Counted from the first letter of the stretch, positions 16,454 to 26,082 are shown. The stretch is DNA of 64,000 nt from Actinoplanes cyaneus (GCF_016862095.1 NZ_BOMH01000033.1:62001-126000); one strand, 5' to 3'. Program-made: numbers and translations. Notes: a model not told the origin generated them from the letters alone.

Positions 16454-16851
16454 GAAAGGATCAACTTCAAGATCTTTCAGGTCCCCTCTCCGCTGTGGTC
16501 CGGATCGTCGCTCCCGCGGGGACCCTTGCGGGCTTCGCAGGGCCGCGAGGCGGCCCAGAACGCGAAACCCTCCAGGGCGATCTCCGTGGGTGGGCACGGT
16601 CAGAGCCCAAACCCCCACGGGCCCGCGGGGTGTGGAAGCGCACGCGCGGGCCCGCCTTCGTGCGACGAGCACGGGCCAGCCTTCGTGCGACGAGCACCAG
16701 CCGAAGAAGGCCTTCGACGCCAAACTCCGTGCGACAGGCGCAGCGTGGAGCACCCGGGAGGCCGCCGTTGGTCACGGTCGCGGCGCGCCCTGAGGTTCTG
16801 GCTGGTGCTCACGGTTGCTATCGGGCGGGAAAACAACCGTGAGCGCCAGCC
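16454..16851 (-). repeat. Dispersed structured element, copy B (reverse orientation)
   Basis: Read on the minus strand it starts with an 18-bp hairpin (16834-16851 with 16800-16817; one non-Watson-Crick pair). Then comes a 200-base variable stretch, then the core: outer stem 16562-16570 with 16530-16538, inner stem GGGCCGC/GCGGCCC (16550-16556, 16540-16546) and the GGGTCCCCGCGGGAGC complement near 16512. It ends in the GATCTTGAAGTTGATC palindrome region (16454-16478). Its core is closest to copy A. The upstream gene in its orientation is the zinc-ribbon gene, so the usual rule of following a gene on the same strand holds. The next gene is co-directional, not convergent. Confidence 0.75.
16654..16697. 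repeat. Direct repeat pair inside copy B
   Basis: GCCTTCGTGCGACGAGCAC occurs at 16654-16672 and again at 16679-16697, a 25-base period. It lies in the variable middle part of repeat copy B, which other copies lack, so it accounts for part of the extra length of this copy. Confidence 0.7.
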
Positions 16852-16874
16852 GGGACCGCGACGTTGGCAGGGTC

Positions 16875-17080
16875 GGATGGCGGGCGCTGAGCGGGTGGTG
16901 CGGAGCTGGGTGGCTGGCGCTCGGCGGTGGGTGGTGACGGGCGCTGGATGGCGGCAGGCACTCGGTGGTGGCGGGTGGCCGGCGGACGCTCAGAGGCCGG
17001 GGGACGCTCGGTCGTGACAGGCGCTCGGTGGCTGGCGGGCGCTCGGTGGCTGGCGGCCCCCTCGGCGCCTGGCGGTTGCC
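16875..17080. repeat. G-rich degenerate minisatellite
   Basis: The stretch is built of imperfect repeats of a unit like GGCGCTCGGTGGCTGGCG; the last two units (about 17020-17055) are almost exact. One strand is extremely G-rich with many GGTGG and GGCGG blocks. It lies directly beyond the 3' end of the zinc-ribbon gene and next to copy B. No coding potential is convincing. Confidence 0.6.
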
Positions 17081-17089
17081 GGGGCCGGG

Positions 17090-17299
17090 TCAGCAGCCGC
17101 AGGCGCCGCCGCAGCAGCCTCCGCCGGCGCCGGGGGCCGGGGTGGCGGCGCCGCGACCGGTGACGGCGACTGTGGACAGCAGCTTGACGGTGTCGTCATG
17201 GCCCTGCGGGCAGGTGGCAGGCTCGGCGGACTCGCGCATCGGGCGGCTGAGCTCGAAGGTGTCACCGCAGGCGCGGCAGCGGAAGTCATAACGCGGCAT
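17090..17299 (-). CDS. FmdB-type zinc-ribbon small protein
   Basis: 69 residues from ATG 17299 (MPRYDFRCRACGDTFELSRPM). Zinc-ribbon cysteines are CRAC (8-11) and a later CPQGH, the usual FmdB/regulatory-protein pattern. The tail is Gly-rich and ends GGGCCGGACGC, with four more Cys that could bind a second metal. An in-frame start 39 bases upstream is less likely because the family begins MPRYDF or MPTYEY. Function unknown; possibly a metal-dependent adaptor. Confidence 0.85.
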   Translation of the reverse strand: MPRYDFRCRACGDTFELSRPMRESAEPATCPQGHDDTVKLLSTVAVTGRGAATPAPGAGGGCCGGACGC

Positions 17300-17390
17300 C
17301 GGACCAGCGTAAAGCGCCTTTGCCGAAGCGTTGTCCACAGGTCTCCGACGACTTTCCCAACGTTGGTCGCGGCCCGGTAGGGTCGAGCGC

Positions 17391-19106
17391 GTGGCGGAGG
17401 CACCGAAGACCCCAGCAGAGCGGCCGGAGTTGCGGTCGGCGGCGCCCCCTCAGGGCGGCCCGCTGGGCAGTTCGGGGGCTGCGCCGGGCGGGGCTTCCAC
17501 CGGCGGTAAGAGCACGCCGCCGCCCAGGTCGGGCAGGTCGGACAAGTCTGCCGCCGCGGCGACTCCCAGCGCGGCGACTCCCGCCGCAGCGACTCCCAGC
17601 GCGGCGACTCCCGGCGCGGCGAGTGCTGGGACGGCGAGTGCTGGCGCGGGAAGTGCCGGCACGGCGAGTGCGTCTGCGAGCAAGACTGAGGAAGCGGGCA
17701 AGGCGAAAGCGGGCGAACCGGCTGATACAGGTGCCGACAAGACGACCGCGAGCAAGGCGGTCGTCGGTGGCACGGCTGGCGCGGAGGTGTCCGCTTCCGG
17801 CGCGGGTAAGGCGGACACGGAGAAGACCGCCTCCGACCCGGGTAAGGCTGGTGCGGAGAAGACGAGCGCTGCCGCGAAGAAGGACTCCGGCGTGTCGTCT
17901 CCGGGCGAGGACTCGGCCAAGGCGACAGGATCCGACAAGACGGCCGCCACCGAGACCGGCAACGAGTCAGCAGCGGCGGACAAGGCCGGTACGGACAAGG
18001 CCGGTACCGACAAGGCCGAGGCCGCCGACAACGGCGAGGCCGCTGACAAGGGCGAGGCCGGTGCGGCGGGGGGTAAGCGCGGGCTGGCGCGACGGTCGGT
18101 GGGACTGGTGGCCCGGGGTGGCCGCGGCGTGGCGGCGTGGGCGCGGCGTCCGAGCGGGCGCGTGATCCTGCCGAGCGTCGTGGTGCTCGCGCTGATCGGG
18201 CTCGCCGGGACGGCGGGGGTGTACCTCGTGCCCCGGGCGCTGGAGGCGGCGCCGACGCCGAGTGCCACGCCAATCTTCGGTGGCGCCGGGGCGGCTCCGG
18301 CACCGTCGGCCAGTGATCCGTACGGAGTCGGTGGCCTTCCCGGTGTGGGCGGCAGCAACGCGGTGCCGGGCTACACGATTCCGCCTGCGACAGGCGCCGG
18401 GGTGCCGACCGGGACGGGAGTGATCCCCGGCACCGGGGTCGTGCCCGGGACGGGCGGCGTGCCGGGAACGGGCGGTGTCCCGGGAGGCGGGGCGCCCGGC
18501 ACGGCAGCGGTGAATCGCCCGGCGGATGCGCTGGCGGCCTGGGCGCAGACGGTCGGCACCAAGGCGGGGATCCCGGTGATCGCGGTCCAGGCGTACGGGT
18601 ATGCCGAGCTGGTCGCCCAGCGGACCATGTCGACCTGTCACCTGACCTGGACGACGCTCGCCGCGGTGGGCAAGGTGGCGTCCGCGCACGGCAGCTCGAA
18701 CGGCGCGGTGCTCGGGGCGAACGGGGTGGCCGAGCCGACGATCTTCGGCCTGCCGCTGGACGGGCAGGGCGGCCGGATCCTGGTCAACGACACCGATCGG
18801 GGTGTGCTGGATCAGGACACGACGTATGACCGCGAGGTCGGGCCGATGAAACTGGTGCCGTCGGCCTGGCAGGCGTTCCAGGTCGACGCCGACCGGGACG
18901 GGGTCGCCAACATCAACGACATCGACGACGCCGCACTGGTCGCCGCCACGCAGCTCTGCAAGGACTCCAAGGGCGGCATCCGTGACCTGTCCAGGGCCGA
19001 CTCCTGGTGGGACGCGGTTCTGAACTACAACGGCGGCACGCTCAAGGCGTCGGCGCAGAAGGTGTTCGAGGCCGCGAACGCCTACGGCCGGGACAGCCGG
19101 GCCTGA
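17391..19106 (+). CDS. Lytic murein transglycosylase-like membrane protein lacking the usual catalytic Glu
   Basis: 571 residues from GTG 17391. Residues 1-240 are low-complexity Ala/Ser/Thr/Lys/Gly sequence without hydrophobic segments; one membrane helix lies at about 258-280; 290-370 is a Pro/Gly/Thr linker; 380-571 is an MltB-type domain (LTWTTLAAVGKV, then VGPMKLVPSAWQAF and DADRDGVANINDIDDAALVAATQLC, and LNYNGG). In this family the first motif normally reads VES or IES with the catalytic Glu. Here it is VAS, with Ala430 coded by GCG at 18678-18680. The protein may be a non-catalytic peptidoglycan binder. An upstream start at 17331 would add residues overlapping the divergent gene and is rejected. 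Confidence 0.8.
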   Translation: MAEAPKTPAERPELRSAAPPQGGPLGSSGAAPGGASTGGKSTPPPRSGRSDKSAAAATPSAATPAAATPSAATPGAASAGTASAGAGSAGTASASASKTEEAGKAKAGEPADTGADKTTASKAVVGGTAGAEVSASGAGKADTEKTASDPGKAGAEKTSAAAKKDSGVSSPGEDSAKATGSDKTAATETGNESAAADKAGTDKAGTDKAEAADNGEAADKGEAGAAGGKRGLARRSVGLVARGGRGVAAWARRPSGRVILPSVVVLALIGLAGTAGVYLVPRALEAAPTPSATPIFGGAGAAPAPSASDPYGVGGLPGVGGSNAVPGYTIPPATGAGVPTGTGVIPGTGVVPGTGGVPGTGGVPGGGAPGTAAVNRPADALAAWAQTVGTKAGIPVIAVQAYGYAELVAQRTMSTCHLTWTTLAAVGKVASAHGSSNGAVLGANGVAEPTIFGLPLDGQGGRILVNDTDRGVLDQDTTYDREVGPMKLVPSAWQAFQVDADRDGVANINDIDDAALVAATQLCKDSKGGIRDLSRADSWWDAVLNYNGGTLKASAQKVFEAANAYGRDSRA

Positions 19107-19226
19107 TCCCGCAACGGGGTCGGCGGGGCTGTTCGGAGACGAGCGATGACGACGCTCGGTGAGTGGATGCGTACTTTTGCGTGGTCAGCACTTCCCTGAA
19201 GGTCCGTTAAACGGCACGATGTACGG

Positions 19227-20228
19227 GTGAGGGTGCGTGAATGGGATCCCCGCTCCGCGTCCGCGGCCGAGATCCACTCCTTGGTGGAGACGGTCAACGC
19301 GGTGCTGGCGACCGACCTCCCGGACGATCCACCCTGGCGTGACGTGCAGGTCAGGGACTATCTCGCCGAGACCATGCCGGGCGAGCGCAGGATCTGCTGG
19401 GTCGCCGAGGACGACCGTCTCCCCGAGGGGGAGAGCACGATCTACGCCCTGGTCAGCATCCTGCTGCTGGGTGACATCGGGGTGCTCGAGATCCTGGTGA
19501 AGCCCCAGCTGCGACGGCGTGGACTGGGCAGCGAGCTGCTCGCGGTGGCCGCTCGACGGGCGTACCTCGAAGGCTTCTCCTCGATCGGGGTGGAGGCGAT
19601 CGGCGGCACCCCGGCGATCGGCTTCTACGAGTCACTCGGTTTCGAGCGGGAGTATGTGGAGACTCGCAGTGTCCTGAGTCTGGACACGGTCGACTGGGCG
19701 GCTCTGGGCACGATGGCCGGCAGCATCAGCACCGGCTACCGGGTGGAGTATCACCCCGGTGGCCCGCCCGCCGGGCTCCTGGAGCCGTATGCGCGGGCGA
19801 AGGCGGAGGCGCAGACCGACGACGACGATCTGGACCTGACCCCGCGTTCGTCGGACCCGGAGCGGTTGCGGGAGTCGCTGGACACGCTGCATCGGCGCGG
19901 GCTGAAGCCGTACATCGTGCTGGCGATCCACGAGTCGACCGGCGCGGTGGCGGGGCTGACCGAGGTGGTCGTTCCGGCGCAGCACCCGGAGCGCGCCGAT
20001 CAGTACGACACGATCGTCGTCCGGGAGCACCGCGGTTACGGCATCGACCGGGCGATCAAGGCACGGATGCTGTTCGAGCTGCGCGCCGCCGAGTCCGGCC
20101 TGCGTCAGGTGCAGACGTGGAACGCGCAGCACAACGAGTCGATGTTGAAGGTCAACGCCGAGCTGGGCTACCAGTCCGACCGCGACTGGTTCGAATACAT
20201 CGCGGATGTAGCCCAGCTCGTCCAGCGT

Positions 20229-20243
<15 letters not shown>
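19227..20243 (+). CDS. Two-domain GNAT acetyltransferase (MshD-like architecture)
   Basis: 338 residues. The first GNAT domain contains EILVKPQLRRRGLGSELLAVAARRAYLEG (acetyl-CoA pyrophosphate loop RRRGLGS, near residue 95). The second has TEVVVPAQHPERADQYDTIVVREHRGYGIDRAIKARML with a weaker loop (HRGYGID). Tandem GNAT domains resemble mycothiol synthase MshD, but such pairs are common in actinobacteria and the substrate cannot be assigned. GTG start at 19227. Its 3' end overlaps convergent hemB by 15 bases. Confidence 0.82.
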
Positions 20244-21212
<969 letters not shown>

Positions 21213-21232
21213 CGGTGTCTCCCTAAAAGCAG

Positions 21233-21261
21233 AACGCGCCGGGGATGATCCCCGGCGCGTT
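21233..21261 (-). terminator. Hairpin between hemD and hemB
   Basis: AACGCGCCGGGGA (21233-21245) and its exact complement (21249-21261) with a 3-base loop, starting 9 bases after the hemD stop. It should end or reduce transcription before hemB. Confidence 0.75.
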
Positions 21262-21269
21262 GCAGAACA

Positions 21270-22856
21270 TCAGCGGAAACGGAGGGCCGTCGGGCCCTGC
21301 ACCTTCGAGCCACGGCGCTGCTTGGCGGGCATTGCCGCCAGCTTCTCGCGCAGCTCCAAGGCGTACTCGGCGAGGGCCTCGACCAGGTCCGGCACCGAGG
21401 CGTTCTGCGGCTGGGTGTCCACCCGCAGGCCGAACTCGATCGCGGTCTCCGCGGTCTTCGGGCCGATCACCGCGACAACCGTCCGCGCGTGCGGCTTGCC
21501 GGCGATGCCGACCAGGTTCCGGACGGTCGAGGACGAGGTGAACAGCACCGCGTCGAAGCCGCCCGACTTGATCGCGTCGCGGATCTCGGCCGGCGGCGGC
21601 GCGGCCCGCACCGTCCGGTACGCGGTCACGTCGTCCACCTCCCAGCCCCGCTCGATCAGGCCGGCCGCGAGGGTCTCGGTCGCGATGTCGGCGCGGGGCA
21701 GCAGCACCCGGCCGACCGGGTCGAGGATCTCGTCGTGCGGCGAGAACTCGGCGAGCAGGCCTTCGCTGGACTGCTCACCGGCCGGGATCATCTCGGGCTG
21801 GATGCCGAACGCGCGGACCGCCTCGGCGGTGGCCTCGCCGATGCAGGCGATCTTCACGCCGCCGAAGTGGCGGGCGTCCAGGCCGTGCTCGGCGAACTTC
21901 TCCCAGACGGCGCGGACGGCGTTGACGGAGGTGAAGACGACCCAGGCGTACCGGCCGTCGACCAGGCCCTTGACCGCACGCTCCATCTGCGCCGGGGTGC
22001 GCGGCGGCTCGACCGCGATGGTCGGCACCTCGCACGGGATGGCGCCGTACGCCCGGAGCCGCGCGCTCATCGCGCCGGCCTGCTCCTTGGTCCGCGGGAC
22101 CAGGACCTTCCAGCCGTACAGCGGGCGGTTCTCCCACCAGCTCAGCGCGTCCCGCTCGCCGACCTCGGCGCCGACGGTCAGCACGACCCGGCCGGTGAAG
22201 CCGAGCGCGGCGGCCACGAAACTGTCGACCGTCGAGGTGGTGGTGTACTGCGTCTCACCGGTGCCGTCGCCGGTCACCGCGACCGGGACCCCCGGCTCGA
22301 CGCCGGACGCGAGCAGCCCGTCCCGGACGGCGGCCAGGTCACCGGCGTCGACAGCGACGGCGAACGAGCCCTTCTGCGCCGCGCCGGCCAGCGCGTCGAA
22401 GTCGAGCGAGGTCACGTCGTCGACGTCGGCGGCGATGCGGACGCCGGGCAGCGGCACACCGGCGTACGCGGCGACGCCCTCGGCCTGCCCGATGCCCGGG
22501 ATCACCTCGAAGTGCACGGCGGTGCGGGCGACCGCCTGCACCTCCTTGACGACCGACTCGTGGCCGAACGGGTCACCGGCGACCAGGTGTACGGCGGACA
22601 GGCCCGACTTGGCGGCGGAGAGCAGCACCTTGGCCACGTCGCCAGGGGCGCCCTCGGCCGGGCTGAACTGGGCGTCGTCCTTGGCCTCCGCGCGGATCGC
22701 GGACAGCAGCGACTCGGGCACACCCCGGTCGTAGACCACCTGGTCGGCATCGGTCAGCGCGGCATAGGCGCGGCGGGTCAGCAGCTCCGGGTCGCCGGGT
22801 CCGGCGCCGATGAACGCGATGCGTCCGGCTGGCTTACGGGCGGTGCGGGTGGTCAT
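21270..22856 (-). CDS. hemD: Fusion: uroporphyrinogen-III C-methyltransferase-like domain plus uroporphyrinogen-III synthase
   Basis: 528 residues from ATG 22856, overlapping the hemC stop (ATGA). Residues 10-245 are a tetrapyrrole methyltransferase fold (IAFIGAGPGDPELLTRRAYAAL), but the usual GGDPF-FGRGGEE motif is reduced to AGDPFGHESVV, so methylation is doubtful. Residues 265-510 are HemD (WKVLVPRTKEQAGAMSARLRAYGA, YAWVVFTSVNAVRAVW, FTSSSTVRNLVG), which closes hydroxymethylbilane with ring-D inversion. This fusion is normal in actinobacterial hem operons (Rv0511). Confidence 0.93.
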   Translation of the reverse strand: MTTRTARKPAGRIAFIGAGPGDPELLTRRAYAALTDADQVVYDRGVPESLLSAIRAEAKDDAQFSPAEGAPGDVAKVLLSAAKSGLSAVHLVAGDPFGHESVVKEVQAVARTAVHFEVIPGIGQAEGVAAYAGVPLPGVRIAADVDDVTSLDFDALAGAAQKGSFAVAVDAGDLAAVRDGLLASGVEPGVPVAVTGDGTGETQYTTTSTVDSFVAAALGFTGRVVLTVGAEVGERDALSWWENRPLYGWKVLVPRTKEQAGAMSARLRAYGAIPCEVPTIAVEPPRTPAQMERAVKGLVDGRYAWVVFTSVNAVRAVWEKFAEHGLDARHFGGVKIACIGEATAEAVRAFGIQPEMIPAGEQSSEGLLAEFSPHDEILDPVGRVLLPRADIATETLAAGLIERGWEVDDVTAYRTVRAAPPPAEIRDAIKSGGFDAVLFTSSSTVRNLVGIAGKPHARTVVAVIGPKTAETAIEFGLRVDTQPQNASVPDLVEALAEYALELREKLAAMPAKQRRGSKVQGPTALRFR

Positions 22857-23809
22857 TCTGTGCTCCCCATCAGGGTATCGGCGCCGGCGTCGAGGAGATC
22901 GGCGGCGAGTGCCTTGCCGATCTCCGCCGCGCCGGCGGGCGTTCCGGTGCGCGACAGCCGGATGGCTCGAACCCCATCCGGGCTGAACACCGCACCGCGC
23001 AGGTGAATCATCTCCTCGCCGCGCCCGTCCCCGAGGGCCGAGCCGGCATGCCTGCCCCGGACGAGGCGGGCATATGCGGCGACCGGGGCGGCACACCCGG
23101 CCTCCAGCGTGGCCAGCAGCGCCCGTTCCGCACACACGGCGGCTCGGGTCGGTGCGTGGTCGAGCGCGGCCAGCAGCTCGACCAGGTCTGTGTCGCCGGA
23201 CCGGCACTCGACAGCCAGCGCACCCTGGGCAGGGGCGGGCAGCATGAGCATCGGGTCCAGCGTCTGGGTGATCACATCGGTCCGGGCGATCCGGGCGATG
23301 CCGGCCCGGGCCAGGATGACCGCGTCCAGGTCGGCCGCGGGGCCCAGCACCCGGGCGATCCGGGTGTCGATGTTGCCCCGGATCGGCGTGACCTGCAACT
23401 CCAGGCCGTGCGCCCGCAGCTGTGCGATGCGCCGCACCGCGCCGGTGCCGACCATCGCGCCGGGCTGCAGATCCGCGAGAGTGCGCCCGTCGCTCGCCAC
23501 GACAGCGTCCCGCGGGTCCTCCCGGCGGGGCACGGCGGCGATCGCCAGGCGCGGGTGCTCGGCGGTCGGCAGGTCCTTGTACGAGTGCACGGCGAAGTCG
23601 ATCTCACCGGCGAGCAGCGCGTCCCGCAGCGCGGAGACGAACACGCCGACACCGAGCTGGGCGACCGGCGCGGAGGACGTGTCACCCGGCGTGACGATGC
23701 GGACCAGCTCGACGGCCCGGCCGGTGACCGTGGTCAGCTCGTCGGCGACCATCCGGGACTGGGTCAGGGCCAGCTTGCTGCCGCGGGTGCCGAGGCGCAG
23801 CGGTCTCAC
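22853..23809 (-). CDS. hemC: Hydroxymethylbilane synthase (porphobilinogen deaminase)
   Basis: 318 residues. RLGTRGSKLALTQSRMV at the N-terminus, the substrate Lys/Asp segment FAVHSYKDLPTAEHPRLAIAAVPRREDPRDAVV, and the dipyrromethane cofactor Cys in ALLATLEAGCAAPVAAYA (about residue 237). It polymerises four porphobilinogens. GTG start overlaps the hemA stop (GTGA) and the stop overlaps hemD, so hemA-C-D are tightly coupled. Confidence 0.96.
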   Translation of the reverse strand: MRPLRLGTRGSKLALTQSRMVADELTTVTGRAVELVRIVTPGDTSSAPVAQLGVGVFVSALRDALLAGEIDFAVHSYKDLPTAEHPRLAIAAVPRREDPRDAVVASDGRTLADLQPGAMVGTGAVRRIAQLRAHGLELQVTPIRGNIDTRIARVLGPAADLDAVILARAGIARIARTDVITQTLDPMLMLPAPAQGALAVECRSGDTDLVELLAALDHAPTRAAVCAERALLATLEAGCAAPVAAYARLVRGRHAGSALGDGRGEEMIHLRGAVFSPDGVRAIRLSRTGTPAGAAEIGKALAADLLDAGADTLMGSTE

Positions 23810-25113
23810 GCCTTACCTCCGATCTGCGGTACGGCATCTGCCTGGGTGGCCAGCGGGACGTCGAGGTCGAACAACTCGCGGAGCAGCGCGGCGTACTGAT
23901 CGCCACCCGGCTCGGCGGCCAGCTGCCGCACCCGCACGGTCGGCGAGTGCAGGATCTGCTGGACGACCCGGTGCAGGGTACGGGAAACGTCGGCCCGCTG
24001 CTCCTCGGTGAATTCCGGGCGCCGGCTCAGGAGCTTGCGCATCTCCGCGGTGACGACGTCCTCCGCGCGGGTGCGCAGAGCGGCCACGGTCGGCGCGATC
24101 TCCGCCCCGCGCATCCAGCCGAGGAAGTTGTCCACCTCGCCGGTGACGATCTGCTCGACCGCGGCCGTCTCGGCCACCGCCGGAGCGGCACGACGGCCGG
24201 CGGCCAGGCTGTCGATATCGACGACGACCAGGCCGGGCAGACCGGCGGCGTCCGGAGCGACGTCCCGGGGCACGGCGAGGTCCAGCACGACCAGCTTCTC
24301 GGAGCGGGCGGCCAGCACCTCGCCCAGCAGTTCCCGGGTGAGCACCGGCACGGTGGAGGCGGTCGCGCTGACGACGATGTCGACCTCGCGAAGGACGGAC
24401 GGAAGATCCGAGATCGGCACGGCAACCGCGCCGTACGCCTCGGCGAGTCGCTCGGCCCGGTCGGCGCTGCGGTTGGTGATCCGCAGGGGGCCGACCCCGG
24501 TGCGGGTCAGCGTGGCGACGGAGAGCGAGCCCATCGCGCCGGCCCCGATGACCAGCGCGGGACGCCCGGTCAGGTCGCCGCCGAGGTGGTCGGCGGCCAC
24601 CTCCAGGGCGGCCGTGACGACGCTCTGGCCGGCCTTGTCGATGCCGGTCTCGGCGTGCGCGCGCTTGCCGACCCGCAGCGCCTGCTGCATGAGCTCGTGC
24701 AGCAGGCGGCCGGCCGAGTCGGACTCGGTGGCCGCGTGGTACGCGTCCCGCAGCTGCCCCAGGATCTGCGCCTCCCCGACCACCATCGAGTCGAGGCCGG
24801 ACGAGACCCGGAACGAGTGCTGGACAGCGGCCTCGCCGTAGTGCACGTAGAGGTGCCCGGCCAGCTCGGTGGCGGGGATGCCGGAGTGCTGGGAGAGCAC
24901 GTTGCAGATGTCGCCGAGACCGCCGTGGAACCCGCTGACCGCCGCGTACACCTCGACGCGGTTGCACGTCGAGACGAGCACTGCCTCGCTCACGTACGGC
25001 TGGGCGAGAAGTTTCTGCAGGACCTGCGGCACCTCGGCCTCAGGAATGGTGAGCCGTTCCAGTACGGCGACGTCGGCGGTGCGGTAGGACGCACCGATGC
25101 TGAGGAGATTCAC
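23806..25113 (-). CDS. hemA: Glutamyl-tRNA reductase
   Basis: 435 residues. The catalytic Cys is in VLVSTCNRVEVYAA (about residue 50), tRNA- and substrate-binding RVSSGLDSMVVGEAQILGQLRDAY follows, and the NADPH fold is ALVIGAGAMGSLSVATLTRTG. It makes glutamate-1-semialdehyde, the first committed step of C5 haem synthesis. The GTG start overlaps the rex stop (GTGA), so haem synthesis is co-transcribed with the redox sensor. Confidence 0.96.
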   Translation of the reverse strand: MNLLSIGASYRTADVAVLERLTIPEAEVPQVLQKLLAQPYVSEAVLVSTCNRVEVYAAVSGFHGGLGDICNVLSQHSGIPATELAGHLYVHYGEAAVQHSFRVSSGLDSMVVGEAQILGQLRDAYHAATESDSAGRLLHELMQQALRVGKRAHAETGIDKAGQSVVTAALEVAADHLGGDLTGRPALVIGAGAMGSLSVATLTRTGVGPLRITNRSADRAERLAEAYGAVAVPISDLPSVLREVDIVVSATASTVPVLTRELLGEVLAARSEKLVVLDLAVPRDVAPDAAGLPGLVVVDIDSLAAGRRAAPAVAETAAVEQIVTGEVDNFLGWMRGAEIAPTVAALRTRAEDVVTAEMRKLLSRRPEFTEEQRADVSRTLHRVVQQILHSPTVRVRQLAAEPGGDQYAALLRELFDLDVPLATQADAVPQIGGKA

Positions 25114-25850
25114 GACCCGACTGCCTCCTGGTCACCCGCGCTGCCGCCGACTCCACCGGGAAGGGCGGTCAGCGACGCCTTGCGGTGTTCATGGAACGAG
25201 AGGATCTGCAACTCGATGGCCAGATCCACCTTGCGCACATCGACGTTCGGCGGGACCGACAGCACGCATGGCGCAAAGTTCAGGATGCTTGTCACACCCA
25301 CGGCGACGAGCAGGTCCGCCACGGCCTGCGCGGCGGTGGGCGGGGTGGCGATGACGCCGATCGCGATCGACTCCTGCTCGGCGACCGCTTCCAGGTCGTC
25401 GATGTGGCGCACCGCCATGCCGTTTATCACTTCGCCGACCTTGCCGTGGTCGGCGTCGAAGAGCGCGACGACCCGGAAGCCGCGGCTGGCGAAACCCGCA
25501 TAGCCCGCCAGCGCGTGCCCGAGGTTCCCGACGCCGACCACACAGACCGCGCGGTTCTTGTCCAGGCCCAGGATGTACTCGATCTGGTCGACGAGCAGCG
25601 CGACGTCGTAGCCGACGCCGCGGGTCCCGTACGACCCCAGATGTGAGAGATCCTTGCGGAGTTTCGCGGAATTGACCCCGGCCGCAGCGGCCAGACCTTC
25701 GCTGGATACCGTTTCCGCACCGGCCTCGGCCAGATGATGAAGGGCGCGCAGGTATTCGGGCAGCCGAGCGATAGTCGCCTCCGGGAGATCCGGGAAGGCC
25801 GGGACGTCACCGGCTTCGCCGGGCGTGCTTCCGTGACGCTGCTGGCTCAT
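25110..25850 (-). CDS. rex: Redox-sensing transcriptional repressor Rex
   Basis: 246 residues from ATG 25850 (MSQQRHGS). The frame is open upstream to 25979, but that extension would cover the leader and lie next to the operator. N-terminal winged helix (PEATIARLPEYLRALHHLAEAG, SSEGLAAAAGVNSAKLRKDLSHLGSYGTRGVGYDV) and NAD(H)-binding fold (RAVCVVGVGNLGHALAGYAGF). Rex senses the NADH/NAD ratio and in Streptomyces represses rex-hemACD, nuo and cyd genes. A near-consensus Rex site lies 114 bases upstream, fitting autoregulation. Confidence 0.95.
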   Translation of the reverse strand: MSQQRHGSTPGEAGDVPAFPDLPEATIARLPEYLRALHHLAEAGAETVSSEGLAAAAGVNSAKLRKDLSHLGSYGTRGVGYDVALLVDQIEYILGLDKNRAVCVVGVGNLGHALAGYAGFASRGFRVVALFDADHGKVGEVINGMAVRHIDDLEAVAEQESIAIGVIATPPTAAQAVADLLVAVGVTSILNFAPCVLSVPPNVDVRKVDLAIELQILSFHEHRKASLTALPGGVGGSAGDQEAVGS

Positions 25851-25963
25851 CTGACTCCGTGCCGACGAGGCGAATCTGCGGTGAGCCCGTTCTGTGCGAT
25901 ACCGGTGAGACCCTCGTGGGGCGTCTGTGGTAGCGGGGCTCGTCGAAGCCACAGAGTAGGCGC

Positions 25964-25981
25964 TTGTGAAGGCGTGCACAA
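25964..25981. promoter_or_regulatory. Rex operator (ROP site)
   Basis: TTGTGAAGGCGTGCACAA agrees at 16 of 18 bases with the Streptomyces Rex operator TTGTGAACGCGTTCACAA, including both TTGTGA/CACAA arms. It lies upstream of rex-hemA-hemC-hemD. Confidence 0.85.
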
Positions 25982-25985
25982 ATCG

Positions 25986-26015
25986 CGATCTTGTCGGGAC
26001 AATTGGACAAGATCG
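25986..26015. promoter_or_regulatory. Palindrome between HAD gene and rex
   Basis: CGATCTTGTC (25986-25995) and its exact complement GACAAGATCG (26006-26015) with a 10-base spacer, 5 bases upstream of the Rex site. It could be the terminator of the HAD gene, which ends at 26083, or a second operator at the rex promoter. The T-rich content and nearness to the promoter favour an operator slightly. Confidence 0.5.
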
Positions 26016-26082
26016 ACTCGACTGTGTTAGCCGAGCCGACCTGTCGAGTATTACGTGTGATACCCCACCAGGGCCAATCGAC

